From the NCBI RefSeq assembly GCF_002288525.1, contig NZ_CP023068.1, positions 248,001-312,000 on the forward strand: DNA of 64,000 nt, read 5' to 3'. The position numbers and the translations under genes are program-made. This document shows, piece after piece, positions 37,949 through 46,714 of the stretch. The notes below the pieces were generated by a model, which ran no database searches, was not told the DNA's origin, and worked only from the letters and a program-made list of their open reading frames with translations. This stretch comes from Sinorhizobium sojae CCBAU 05684 (GTDB taxonomy: Bacteria > Pseudomonadota > Alphaproteobacteria > Rhizobiales > Rhizobiaceae). How positions within the stretch are numbered: position 1 is the first letter of the stretch; every line of letters starts with the position of its first letter.

Positions 37949-38698
37949 TCACATCTGAACGGTCATGCCGCCATCGACCGTGAGCGTGGTCCCGTTGACG
38001 AAGCTTGCCGCCGGCGAGGCAAGGAAAACAGCGGCCGGCGCGATCTCTTCCGGTCGCCCCCAGCGTTTCAACGGAATGCGGACCTCGACGAAGGCCTTGA
38101 GGTCCGGGTCGGCCGCGAGATGGGCATTGGTCTCGGTGGCAAACCAGCCTGGCGCGATCGCGTTGACAGTCAGGTTGTCGGCGCCAAGTTCGACCGCGAG
38201 CGAGCGCGTCAAAGCCTCGAGCCCGCCCTTGGCCGCCGTATAGGCCGGGTCTCCGGCCCTGGCGGCGAAGGCTGCAATCGACGTCACGAAGATCAGCCGA
38301 CCCGCCGAAGAGCGCTGGATCAGGGGCAGGGCTGACCTCGCGACCGCATAGGCCGCCGTCAGATCGGTGTTCAGCAGCGAGGCGAAATCCTGCGGCGCCA
38401 TCGCCTCCGTGCCGCGCCGGTCCCGCTCGCCGACCGCATGGATGAGGATATCGAGCTGCCCGGTCTTGTCGATGGCGCGTAAGAGAATGGTCTCGACATC
38501 CTGTGTGATGTCGCCCGGCGCGATGCCGACCGAAATTCCGTCGGCGGCAAGCCTTTCGCGTGCCTCCTCGAGGTTCTGGCGGTTGCGGCCGTTGATCACC
38601 GTCCAGGCACCGGCCCTGGCAAGCGCCTTTGCCATTTCAAGGCCGAGTCCGCGTCCGCCGCCGGTGACAAGCGCTGTCTTGCCTGTGAGATCGAACAT
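37949..38698 (-). CDS. Short-chain dehydrogenase/reductase, gluconate 5-dehydrogenase-like
   Basis: 249 residues. TGGGRGLGLEMAKALA near 12 is the nucleotide-binding motif, VTSIAAFAARAGDPAYTAAK near 137 carries the catalytic Ser, Tyr and Lys, and NAIAPGWFATETN near 182 is the usual C-terminal loop. It is a classical SDR; gluconate 5-dehydrogenase or 3-oxoacyl-ACP reductase-like substrates are possible. ATG at 38698 has GAGG 5 bases upstream. It is convergent with mmsB and downstream of the carbonic anhydrase gene on the same strand, separated by a strong hairpin. Confidence 0.85.
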   Translation of the reverse strand: MFDLTGKTALVTGGGRGLGLEMAKALARAGAWTVINGRNRQNLEEARERLAADGISVGIAPGDITQDVETILLRAIDKTGQLDILIHAVGERDRRGTEAMAPQDFASLLNTDLTAAYAVARSALPLIQRSSAGRLIFVTSIAAFAARAGDPAYTAAKGGLEALTRSLAVELGADNLTVNAIAPGWFATETNAHLAADPDLKAFVEVRIPLKRWGRPEEIAPAAVFLASPAASFVNGTTLTVDGGMTVQM

Positions 38699-38786
38699 GA
38701 TTGCCTCGTCGCCGCTTGTTTCTTTGGTGGAGACATTTGCAGCGAAGAGCGCCGGGCGCAAGCATGGCCGGGAGGATGGGAGCCAC

Positions 38787-38820
38787 ACCACCCCGGCAAG
38801 CTCCCCCTTGCCGGGGTGGT
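38787..38820. terminator. Perfect 14-bp hairpin after the carbonic anhydrase gene
   Basis: ACCACCCCGGCAAG at 38787-38800 and CTTGCCGGGGTGGT at 38807-38820 form a perfect 14-base stem with a 6-base loop. It lies 43 bases past the end of the leftward carbonic anhydrase gene and 89 bases before the SDR start. There is no T-run, so it may be a repeat or an RNA-stabilising stem instead of an intrinsic terminator. Confidence 0.55.
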
Positions 38821-38862
38821 CCCGCTGCCGCCGGGGAAGAGTGATGGCCGCGAATGACGAGA

Positions 38863-39615
38863 TCAGCTGGAACTCAGAACATAGCGGCGGTTGGCGGAAA
38901 GTGCCGGGCGCGCGTTCATCGAGTAGAGCGCAGTGAACTTCTCGATGTCCGAGGCGGCCGCTTCGATCGGCGTCCTTGCTACCATCCAGTCGACGATCTC
39001 GCTGCAGGGCGGCGTGGTGAGCGACCCCTCATAGGCCCAATAGTCGAGCGAAGCAGGCAGGAGGCCGCGTGGGTCGACGGCGTCGAGCGCCGCTTCCTCA
39101 CCGGCTGTCTGCGGGAACTTCGCGGCGAGGCTCGCGAAGGTCGTATTTTTCGCGCCGGGGGTAATGAAGACGCCGAGGACGCCGAGCGCGCCCGTTTCGG
39201 GGTGCTTGTGAACGAAATGCGCCTCCATGGCGAAGGTCTTGCCTTCGACCAGATGCTCGCTCGGCGCATGGAAATGGTACTGCACCAGCTCGTAGGTCTT
39301 GTCGCCGCGCTTCAGCGTACCGCCGGGCGCGGCCTTCACCTGGATCGTATGGCCGTTGTTGAGAATGGTGCCGCCGCTCTTCCAGTCGAGCCCAAGATCC
39401 GGCAGATCCGCCTTGATCGATTCCCGGATGTCGATGGGCGACTGCTGCGAGCCCACCGAACACGCACCATTTTCCTCGCTCAGCGAACCCCAATGCTCGG
39501 GCCCTTCTTCGCCTTCATAGCTCCAATGCACGCCCTCGGCGGCATAGGCCGTCTTGACGCACAGCGGGCAGGCTGCAAGCAGCGCCAGGCCCCTGAGGAA
39601 ATCACGTCTTTCCAT
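38863..39615 (-). CDS. Alpha-class carbonic anhydrase, exported
   Basis: 250 residues. The N-terminus MERRDFLRGLALLAACPLC has the RRDFLR motif of a twin-arginine signal, so the folded zinc enzyme is probably exported to the periplasm. Zinc ligands are in QYHFHAPSEH near 112 and the third His in EAHFVHKH near 130. SQQSPIDI near 56 and LTTPPCSE near 198 are alpha-CA signatures, and a Cys pair (CSVG, CSE) can form the structural disulfide. It hydrates carbon dioxide reversibly. Single gene. Confidence 0.93.
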   Translation of the reverse strand: MERRDFLRGLALLAACPLCVKTAYAAEGVHWSYEGEEGPEHWGSLSEENGACSVGSQQSPIDIRESIKADLPDLGLDWKSGGTILNNGHTIQVKAAPGGTLKRGDKTYELVQYHFHAPSEHLVEGKTFAMEAHFVHKHPETGALGVLGVFITPGAKNTTFASLAAKFPQTAGEEAALDAVDPRGLLPASLDYWAYEGSLTTPPCSEIVDWMVARTPIEAAASDIEKFTALYSMNARPALSANRRYVLSSS

Positions 39616-40042
39616 TCTTTTTCTTCCTTCTCGAATAAGCGCTTACAGCGCCGCGCGCTAGCAGGCATGGCCTGCCGGGGACGATGTTGCGGTTTGGAAC
39701 CTGTCCAACAGCTGTCGGGATTGACAAAGCTCAAGAAAATGCTGTGCGATTTCGACAAAGCGTGCGCAAAGAAGGGAATCTGCGCGCAAAATCATAGGCC
39801 TACATTTGTAACACTTTTCGCATTTACATGTGCCGGAACTGCGCAGAGAATGGTGCATGGGAGGAAGCGTTCGGCGCCCTCTCGACCATTGCGCTCGAAC
39901 GACTTTCGCCCGCTGACAATGAGAGCGGGAAGGGGCAAAGTTTTCGCGGTTTTCCGCCCAATCCCACTCTGGTCAACAAGAGGGATCACGTTGAGTTCCG
40001 GTTCTTCATGCCGGAGCCGCGGTGATCCGAGGGAGGAAAGCA
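39616..40042. promoter_or_regulatory. Control region upstream of the fused-permease importer
   Basis: 427 bases between the divergent carbonic anhydrase and binding-protein genes. It holds a small palindrome GCAGGC-ATG-GCCTGC at 39661-39675 and a diverged copy of the intergenic repeat at 39922-39970. No regulator gene is adjacent and no confident promoter was picked. GGGAGG before 40043 is a good ribosome-binding site. Confidence 0.45.
39922..39970 (+). repeat. Diverged intergenic repeat element, copy B
   Basis: AGAGCGGGAAGGGGCAAAG, then TTTTCGCGGTTTTCCGCCC, then AATCCCACTCT keeps the same block order as copy A at 3244-3293, with outer arms that pair with one mismatch. GGGATCACGTTGAG follows, matching the GATCACGTTTATG that follows copy A. 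It lies 73 bases before the start of the binding-protein gene. Confidence 0.6.
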
Positions 40043-41125
40043 ATGAAACGAATTCTGCTCTCCGCGGTCTCGGCCGCGGCTCTTTCACTCGGCGCGTCTT
40101 CCGCAATCGCACAATCCGGCAGCGTCGAAAGGGCGGTTGGCGGTTATGATTTCGAGGAGGCGGCCAAGGAGGCCCCAGAAACGAAGGACTTCCATTCTGC
40201 CGACGGCCATCTGACCTTCGCGATCGTCACCCATACGGCCGGCAACGGCTTCTTCGACCCGGTCTATGTCGGTGCCAAGGTGGCCGGCAACATGATCGGC
40301 GCCGAGATCCTGCTGCTCGGCTCAGAATCGCCGGTGGACGACCCGGCACGCGAGATCGAGATCCTGAACCAGATCGTCCGCGACCCCAAAATCGATGGCA
40401 TCATCATGACGACGCCGCAGGTCGGAGCCTATAACGACATCGTCAAAGCGGCGGAAGACGCCGGGATTCCGGTCGCGACGACCAATTCCTACGATGAGAC
40501 CCTGCTCAACCGCAACAATATCAGCCATACCGGCCAGGATGCCTCGGCCGCCGCGATCGGCGGTGAAGCGCTCGCCAAATGCGTGCTCGACAGCGGCAAG
40601 ACCAGCGGCTCGATCCTGCTGCCGTCGTCGACGGCGATGGGCAATATCGAGGTGAACAACCGCGTGACGGCCGCCTTCAACGCGATCGTCAAGACCCTGA
40701 AGGATGCCGGCAAGCTCGACGCCTTCAAGGTGGACGCCGGACCGGAGAATGTCGGCATCGATACGAACCCGAACGATCCGGTCAATGCGCTCGTCTCGCT
40801 GTTCGAATCGCGCGGCGACGTGGTCGGCGCCTTCACAGCCAACAATGTCTTCACGCCGCCGCTCGTCAAGGCGGTCGAGCAAATGGGTTGGACGAACAAC
40901 TTCTGCGCCTTCGGCTTCGACCTTGGCCCGGCACAGCAGGAAGGCATCGTCGCAGGCAACCTGACGGGCTCGCTTGGACAGCAGCCTTTCCTGCAGGGAT
41001 TCTGGCCCGTCATGCAGCTATACCTGGAGATCGATCGCGGCATCTCCGCTGCGAACCTCGACACGCGCGCCCAGCTCGTGACCAAGGAGAACGTGGAGAA
41101 GATCGGCAAGCGGTTCGAAAACTGA
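40043..41125 (+). CDS. Sugar ABC transporter substrate-binding protein (CUT2/RbsB type)
   Basis: 360 residues with a signal peptide ending in SSAIAQS near residue 23. Type I periplasmic-binding fold with FAIVTHTAGNGFFDPVYVGA near 55 and repeated beta-alpha units; NISHTGQDASAAAIGGEALA near 160 lines the cleft. It would bind a monosaccharide and deliver it to the permease. ATG at 40043 has GGGAGG 6 bases upstream. A hairpin follows the gene before the permease, so it may be made in excess. The substrate is not shown by sequence. Confidence 0.9.
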   Translation: MKRILLSAVSAAALSLGASSAIAQSGSVERAVGGYDFEEAAKEAPETKDFHSADGHLTFAIVTHTAGNGFFDPVYVGAKVAGNMIGAEILLLGSESPVDDPAREIEILNQIVRDPKIDGIIMTTPQVGAYNDIVKAAEDAGIPVATTNSYDETLLNRNNISHTGQDASAAAIGGEALAKCVLDSGKTSGSILLPSSTAMGNIEVNNRVTAAFNAIVKTLKDAGKLDAFKVDAGPENVGIDTNPNDPVNALVSLFESRGDVVGAFTANNVFTPPLVKAVEQMGWTNNFCAFGFDLGPAQQEGIVAGNLTGSLGQQPFLQGFWPVMQLYLEIDRGISAANLDTRAQLVTKENVEKIGKRFEN

Positions 41126-41137
41126 ACGCGAAACAAG

Positions 41138-41166
41138 CCCCCTCTGACCGGACAGGCCAGAGGGGG
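41138..41166 (+). terminator. Hairpin between binding-protein and permease genes
   Basis: CCCCCTCTG at 41138-41146 pairs with CAGAGGGGG at 41158-41166, with extra pairing possible in AAG/CTT flanks. The right arm contains the GAGGGGGTGGGG that must act as ribosome-binding site for the permease. There is no T-run. It probably protects the upstream message or limits permease translation. Confidence 0.6.
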
Positions 41167-41174
41167 TGGGGCTT

Positions 41175-43466
41175 ATGCATCGCGCGAGGAGCAACCGGGA
41201 TGACGTCCACATGACCCCGACCAAGTCGGCATCGCTCGGCCGCGCCCCGTCTCAACTCGCCGGTGGCTGGGAGGCGGGGCTCATCGCCTTCCTCGTGCTG
41301 CTCTATCTCGCCGGTGCAATTGTCAATCCGGGCTTCTTCGGCTCGACAGAGGCGTTGCATGCGCTTCTGCGCGATACCTCCCGCGTCGGAATCATTGCCG
41401 TCGGCATGACCTTTGTCATTGCCAATAAGGACCTCGATCTTTCGGTCGGCTCCACTTACGGGCTGATCGCGGTCGTTTTCGCGCGCCTCTTCGCGTCGAA
41501 TGCGCTGGATCTCGGGGTTGTCAGTACCGTCCTCCTCTGTCTGCTGCTGGGGGCCGCAATCGGGCTTGTCAATGGCGTGCTCGTCACGCTCCTGAAGGTG
41601 CCGGCCTTCATTGCGACGCTGACGATGCTCTTCATCGGTCGGGGCTTCGTGCTCGCGCTGACGCACGGGCAGGCGATCTACTATTCGGGCAAGGCCAGGG
41701 ACTATCCGCTGTTCTTTCATCTGGGCGAAGCGAATGCCCTGGGTTTCAACAACCAGATCGCCGTTTTCGCCGTGGCCGCCACCATCGGGGCGCTCGTGCT
41801 CGCGAAGACCCGCTGGGGCTACGAGACCTTCGCAACCGGCGGCAACGAGCAGGCGGCCGTCTATGCGGGCATTCCCACGAACTGGGTGCGCGTGCGCGCC
41901 TACCTGATCTCGTCGCTTGCGGCGACCCTTGCCGCGCTGATGGCGGCCGCCCAGGACAAGGGCGCGACCCCGCTCTACGGGGTCAGCTGGGAATTGACCG
42001 TCATCGCGTCTGTCATCATCGGCGGCGCGTCGATCCTCGGCGGCCGCGGTCGGGTGATCGGTTCCTGCCTGGGTGCGGCGGTCGTCGTCCTGATCGACAA
42101 GGTGTTGCGCCAGGGATGGCCGATCACGCGAACCGTGGTCATCGACGGCGAGAGTATCGAAGTCGGTGCCCGATACACCCTGCCGGCGGGGGCAGTTCTC
42201 GTCTTTCTCGGCCTGCTGCTCATCATCGCCGTCCTGATCGAACCCTATCTCATCCGCCGCCAGGCCGCAGCCCGCTTCTGGGCCTGGCTCATGGGGCGCC
42301 GGCCGCCCGCAGCCCCGGAGGTCGGCGGCGTTGCCCTGGCCGGCGCGCAGACCAAAGGTGCGACGGCGAGCGAGATGGTTCCGTCGGCGAGCGGCTTCGG
42401 CAAGTTTTTTGCCCGCCGCGACGCGCTCGCGATCCTGCTCACGCTCGTCCTGTGGCTGGTCGGCCTGGCGCTCAGGCCAGACTATTGGTGGAATCTCTCC
42501 AACACGTTCGCGATCCTGCTCAACTATTCGGAGCTGGCGCTGATCACCATCGGGCTCACCTATGTGATCGCCGCCGGCGATATCGATCTCTCGGTCGGCG
42601 CGGTGCTGGCGCTTGCCGGCAGCACGGCGGCCTATTTCCTGAAGGTGCTCGGCGCCGATCCGATGACGGCAATCGCCATGGGGCTCCTTGCCGGCATGGC
42701 GGCAGGGCTCGTCAACGCGACGGTTACAATCGGCTTCAAGCTTCCTTCCTTCATCGCCACGCTCGGCATGTTCTACATGGCGCGCGGCCTTGCCGCCTGG
42801 TTCGTCGCCGGCCAGCAACTGACCGGCTGGACGGAGGCCTACAATCTCATTGGCCGCAAGGTGAACGACGTGCTCCTCTATTTCGGTCTGGTGCTGCCGC
42901 CCGGCATCCTGCGCACGGTCGCCCAGGTCGTCAGCATCCAGACCATCTGGATGTTCTTGGTCGCGGTCGTTGCCGGCGTCGTGCTGGCCTACACGCCGTT
43001 CGGGCTTAAGGTCTGCGCCACCGGGGGCAACCTGCGCGCCGCCGCCTATGCCGGTATCAACACCAATCGCGTCCGATTCCTCTCGCTCATGTTTGCGGCG
43101 CTCTGCGCAACCATGGCCGGTCTGATCAACATCGCCTATTTCCGCAGCTTCAACCCCGTCGCGGGTCAGTTTCGCGAGCTTGACGCCATCGCGTCCGTGA
43201 TCATCGGTGGCGGCTCCATCTTCGGCGGTTTTGGCACCATGATCGGTTCGCTCGCGGGCGCCGCGGTGATCACGCTCGTCAGAGCGCTGCTGCAGCTCAA
43301 CGTCCAGGGCTTCAGCATGCCGCAGCACTGGATCAACGTCTTTATCGGCGGCATCCTCATCATCGCCGTGCTGATCGACATATGGGTGCGTCAGGCCAAT
43401 GTGTTCGGACGGCTGCGGACCAGGGTCGCGAGCGGCGCGCGAATAGGAGGAGGCGTCCATGGCTGA
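41175..43466 (+). CDS. Fused tandem ABC sugar permease (two RbsC-type domains in one chain)
   Basis: 763 residues, about twice the usual length. Half 1 (about 25-370) and half 2 (about 415-755) each carry the CUT2 permease signature: NKDLDLSVGSTYGL and AGDIDLSVGAVLAL early, VIIGGASILGGRGRVIGS and VIIGGGSIFGGFGTMIGS late. Each half has about eight to ten membrane helices. A linker of about 40 residues with Ala, Gly and Thr joins them. The chain can form the whole membrane pore alone. ATG at 41175 is preferred; GTG at 41166 or ATG at 41211 are alternatives. The ATPase gene overlaps its 3' end by 8 bases. Confidence 0.88.
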   Translation: MHRARSNRDDVHMTPTKSASLGRAPSQLAGGWEAGLIAFLVLLYLAGAIVNPGFFGSTEALHALLRDTSRVGIIAVGMTFVIANKDLDLSVGSTYGLIAVVFARLFASNALDLGVVSTVLLCLLLGAAIGLVNGVLVTLLKVPAFIATLTMLFIGRGFVLALTHGQAIYYSGKARDYPLFFHLGEANALGFNNQIAVFAVAATIGALVLAKTRWGYETFATGGNEQAAVYAGIPTNWVRVRAYLISSLAATLAALMAAAQDKGATPLYGVSWELTVIASVIIGGASILGGRGRVIGSCLGAAVVVLIDKVLRQGWPITRTVVIDGESIEVGARYTLPAGAVLVFLGLLLIIAVLIEPYLIRRQAAARFWAWLMGRRPPAAPEVGGVALAGAQTKGATASEMVPSASGFGKFFARRDALAILLTLVLWLVGLALRPDYWWNLSNTFAILLNYSELALITIGLTYVIAAGDIDLSVGAVLALAGSTAAYFLKVLGADPMTAIAMGLLAGMAAGLVNATVTIGFKLPSFIATLGMFYMARGLAAWFVAGQQLTGWTEAYNLIGRKVNDVLLYFGLVLPPGILRTVAQVVSIQTIWMFLVAVVAGVVLAYTPFGLKVCATGGNLRAAAYAGINTNRVRFLSLMFAALCATMAGLINIAYFRSFNPVAGQFRELDAIASVIIGGGSIFGGFGTMIGSLAGAAVITLVRALLQLNVQGFSMPQHWINVFIGGILIIAVLIDIWVRQANVFGRLRTRVASGARIGGGVHG

Positions 43467-44247
43467 CACGGCATTGCCCCAACCGATCGTCGAAATGCGC
43501 GGCATCGACAAGGCCTTCGGGGCCGTGCAGGCGTTGAGCGATGTCGACCTCGTTCTCTATCCCGGAGAGATCCTCGGCCTCGTCGGCGACAACTCCGCCG
43601 GCAAGTCGACGCTCATGAAAATTCTCACCGGCGCCTATCAGCGCGACGCCGGCGAAGTCCGGGTGGCAGGCGAAACCGTGCATTTCAGGAGCCCGCACGA
43701 GAGCCGCGACGCCGGCATCGAGATGATCTACCAGGACTTCGCTCTCTGCGGAAACATGGATGTCGGCCAGAACATATTTCTCGGCCGCTGGCCGCTGAAG
43801 GGGCCCTTCGTCGACAGAAGGAGGATGTATTCCGAAGCGGGCCGCGTGCTGAAGAGGCTGAAGGTCGACGTCAATTCGGTCTACCAGAAGGTCGAAAGCC
43901 TCTCGGGGGGACGTCAGCAATCGGTCGCGATCGCCCGCGCCATTTCCTTCGAGCCCCGCGTCGTGATCCTCGACGAGCCGACCGCAAATCTGTCGGCAAT
44001 GGCGACGGAGCGGCTGCTCGAGACCATGCTCGAATTGAAGAGGCAGGGCGTTGCCCAGATCATCATTTCCCATCGCCTCGTCGATATCTTCGCCGTCGGC
44101 GATCGCGTCATGGTGCTGAAGCGCGGCGAATATGTGGGCGACCGCTATATCAGGAATACCGACGAGCATGAGGTACTGGAGATCATCGTATCCGGTACCC
44201 GTGAGACGGCGCTCAGCGCGGAGCAGGCCATAGAGGGGCGATTCTAG
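43459..44247 (+). CDS. Sugar ABC transporter ATP-binding protein (single NBD, FrcA type)
   Basis: 262 residues with one nucleotide-binding domain, unlike the double-domain RbsA. Walker A GDNSAGKSTLMK near 38 (Ser where Gly is usual), signature LSGGRQQSVAIARA near 147, Walker B VVILDEPTANLS near 167, H-loop in IISHRLVDI near 198. Two copies are needed per transporter. ATG at 43459 has AGGAGG 7 bases upstream and overlaps the permease stop. It is the last gene of the three-gene importer operon. Confidence 0.92.
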   Translation: MADTALPQPIVEMRGIDKAFGAVQALSDVDLVLYPGEILGLVGDNSAGKSTLMKILTGAYQRDAGEVRVAGETVHFRSPHESRDAGIEMIYQDFALCGNMDVGQNIFLGRWPLKGPFVDRRRMYSEAGRVLKRLKVDVNSVYQKVESLSGGRQQSVAIARAISFEPRVVILDEPTANLSAMATERLLETMLELKRQGVAQIIISHRLVDIFAVGDRVMVLKRGEYVGDRYIRNTDEHEVLEIIVSGTRETALSAEQAIEGRF

Positions 44248-44384
44248 TGGTCAAAATCTGACGCTTGGTACCGGAGCCGTAGGCCCGCTCCGGGTGGGAA
44301 GCAGTCCCTCAATGCGATGAGCACGAATGACCGCGATGCGGACGAAGCTGACATTTTATGCGGCGCGGAGATGAGATAGGCATC

Positions 44385-45307
44385 ATGGCCAAGGACCGTT
44401 CGGTTCTGCGCGCCAACGCCTTGGAAAAAGTCCGCCTTGAACATCAGGCGGAAATCGATCGCAGGAACAATGAAGCCGAACGCGACAGGAGCGATCAGGA
44501 GAAGGCTCTCCAAGCAAGTAGGCAGCAGCGGGCAGTCAATATCCTTGCGGACGGCCTCGGCCGGCTCGCGACTGGCGACATCTCAACCGATATAAATGAA
44601 CCTTTCGGTGCGGAACTCGACCGGCTAGGAAACGGTTGCCGGCGACCTCTTGCAACGTAGGGAGCAGCAAGCTGTTTCTCTTGAGGAAGCTGCCGCGGCA
44701 CTGGAGGAGATCACGAAAACGGTAAGGTCTTCCTCTGAGGGCGCCGAAGAAGCAGGCGAAGTCGCTGCCAAGACCTCGAATGCGACGGCGCGATCCATGC
44801 AGGTCGTAAACAGTGCCATCTCTGCCATGGGCAACATCGACCGGTCATGCAAAAATCGGTCAGATTATTTCCGTGATGGAGGACATTGCTTTCCAGAGGA
44901 ATCTGCTCGCTCTCAACGCAGGCGTGGAAGCCGCCCGTGTGGAGGAGGCAGGTAAGGGCTTCGATGTCGTCGCTCAGGAGGTCAGAGAACTCGCCGCCAA
45001 GTCGGCCACCGCTGCCAAGGAAATCACTGCGCTGATCAATACCTCCTCGAATGCGGCGGTCCATTCGGGTGTCTCACTGGTCACCGAAACCGGTGCCACG
45101 CTCTCAGAGATCGAGCAGTTCGTCGCCGACATGTATCAGCGGGTCAGCGCCATCGCGGGTACCTCCAAAGAACAGCACGCGAACCTCTCGTCGATCAGCG
45201 CGTCAGTCAATTCCATGGACCAGATGACGCAGCAGAATGCTGCGATGGTTGAACAGACATCGGCCGCCACCGCATCGCTGTCGAACGACAGCCAAACTCT
45301 TGCATAA
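44385..45307 (+). pseudogene. Decayed methyl-accepting chemotaxis protein
   Basis: Three reading frames each carry part of a chemoreceptor. Frame 1 (44385-44660) has a HAMP-like helix with ILADGLGRLATGDISTDI. Frame 2 (about 44655-44850) has EQQAVSLEEAAAALEEITKT, after loss of some residues. Frame 3 (about 44845-45307) has the signalling hairpin [20 protein letters not shown]. The N-terminal sensor and membrane helices are absent and the C-terminus stops early. It cannot make an intact receptor. It lies between two sugar transport loci, where a matching chemoreceptor could once have served. Confidence 0.88.
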
Positions 45308-45511
45308 AGGATTCTCAAGCTTCAAGCTCGGCCGATGGAAGGAAGATGGTTTGGGAGGGTCCTTAGCAGCAGCATAAACAGGTAACCAAGGCTCAGTTGC
45401 GTACCGTCAACGGATGTCTGCCGCGGTGCTTCCTGGGGAAGGAGAATTAGATGAGCACCATCTCGCGCAACAGTCGACGTCTCCGCGACTGTTCAGAAGT
45501 GTCGCCCGTCC

Positions 45512-46552
45512 TCAGGTCCAGATGCTTTCAGGCGTAAGTATCTCGAACGGGACGATCCGCTGTTCAACCGACGTTGTATCCTTGCGCTCAATCTGGCGCA
45601 GCATGACATCGATCAATTCTTGCGGCATCTTCTCAAGTGGATGGCACAGTGACGCGGTTATGAGTCCTTCCGTCAGGCCTCTGCGCGTTTCTGGTCCGAT
45701 GTCGCTACAGACAATACGAATCTCGCCTAGGCGTTCCGGCGGGCGTTCGCGCATAGCGCGCAGAACCCCGGAAATGCCGCCTCCATTGACGAAAATACCC
45801 CTGAGGTCCGGCTCCTCTGCGATCAATTTGCGGACGATCGCATAAGCGTTCTCCGGTTCCTCATGGGTCAAAAAGGTGTCAGTCACGTGAAACTCCCGTG
45901 CGTGTTCCCGCATGTAGGATCGAAAGCTTGCATCTGAGATATCCTGACACTGATAACGATTGCTTCCCATGAGCGGGATGACTTTGCCGGGTTCGCTTGC
46001 CGTCTGGCTGATGAACCAAGCGGCTGTGCGGCCCCGTTTCCAGTTGTCAGTACCGACAAACCCGGCGCGGCTCGCCGCCGATAGATCCGTGACATATGCA
46101 ATGACCGGAACGCCGCGAGAGCGGAGCTCATCAATCGCCTGGCTGACCACTGGATGGTCTGCGGTAATCACCGCAATGGCATCGGTGGACTCGCCCATCT
46201 TCAGCAGATTGGTAGCGACGGCCTCCGGAGAGAGGTCATCCTCGAAGACGACCTCTGCCTCGACGACGACATCCGCCCGTCGCGATGAGGCGGAAACGAT
46301 CGCGTCTGCCCACATCTTATAGAGCGGCCTATGCGACTGCTGCATGAGAAAACCAAGCTTTCGATGCGTTAGATTTTCTCGTTTGCGTTCACGCAGGGCT
46401 CCAAGACCGTAAAAACCGATTTCATCTGCTGCAGCCAGAATGCGTTCAATCGTGTCAGGTCTGACGGTGCCTGTGCCATGCAGGAGCCTGTTGACTGTAG
46501 AAACGCTCACGCCTGCGGTCTGGGCGAGTTCACCTATCGTGGGCTTGCTCAT
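45512..46552 (-). CDS. LacI-family transcriptional regulator
   Basis: 346 residues. LacI helix-turn-helix at the N-terminus (TIGELAQTAGVSVSTVNRLL) with hinge helix, then a periplasmic-binding-like effector domain. The effector domain shows MGESTDAIAVITADHP near 120 and PERLGEIRIVCSDIGPETRR near 275. It is divergent from the binding-protein gene of the polyol locus, so it most likely represses that operon until the substrate or a derivative binds. The N-terminal recognition helix carries Asn-Arg where many family members have Ser-Arg. The upstream AGGAG is 14 bases from the start. Confidence 0.9.
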   Translation of the reverse strand: MSKPTIGELAQTAGVSVSTVNRLLHGTGTVRPDTIERILAAADEIGFYGLGALRERKRENLTHRKLGFLMQQSHRPLYKMWADAIVSASSRRADVVVEAEVVFEDDLSPEAVATNLLKMGESTDAIAVITADHPVVSQAIDELRSRGVPVIAYVTDLSAASRAGFVGTDNWKRGRTAAWFISQTASEPGKVIPLMGSNRYQCQDISDASFRSYMREHAREFHVTDTFLTHEEPENAYAIVRKLIAEEPDLRGIFVNGGGISGVLRAMRERPPERLGEIRIVCSDIGPETRRGLTEGLITASLCHPLEKMPQELIDVMLRQIERKDTTSVEQRIVPFEILTPESIWT

Positions 46553-46572
46553 TGGTTGTCGGCTCGCTCCTG

Positions 46573-46657
46573 TTTCATTTATGAAATGCCATTCTTGGCA
46601 GAAAATTCATCCCTCGAATTATTATCGTTTTATATGGGCATTTCAAGCGCTACAAAT
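46573..46657. promoter_or_regulatory. Candidate LacI operators upstream of the polyol locus
   Basis: TTTCAT-TT-ATGAAA at 46573-46586 is a perfect palindrome 21 bases from the regulator start. ATTTCAAGCGCTACAAAT at 46640-46657 has the AGCGCT centre and outer T/A-rich halves typical of LacI-family operators and lies 58 bases before the binding-protein start. The latter is the better operator candidate. Confidence 0.45.
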
Positions 46658-46714
46658 CATGGCGCATTAGTTGATGCATTATCGCGAAGGCATGATGCAA
46701 ATGGGAGGAGAGAC

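Noticed and set aside
41010-43511. 833-codon leftward frame opposite the fused permease
   Set aside because: It is long but highly charged and repetitive in Asp, Arg, Glu and Gln, the mirror of a membrane protein's codons. No known domain or start site.
46478-46714. 79-codon upstream extension of the polyol binding protein
   Set aside because: The signal peptide and GGGAGGAG site fix the start at 46715; the extension crosses the LacI operator region.
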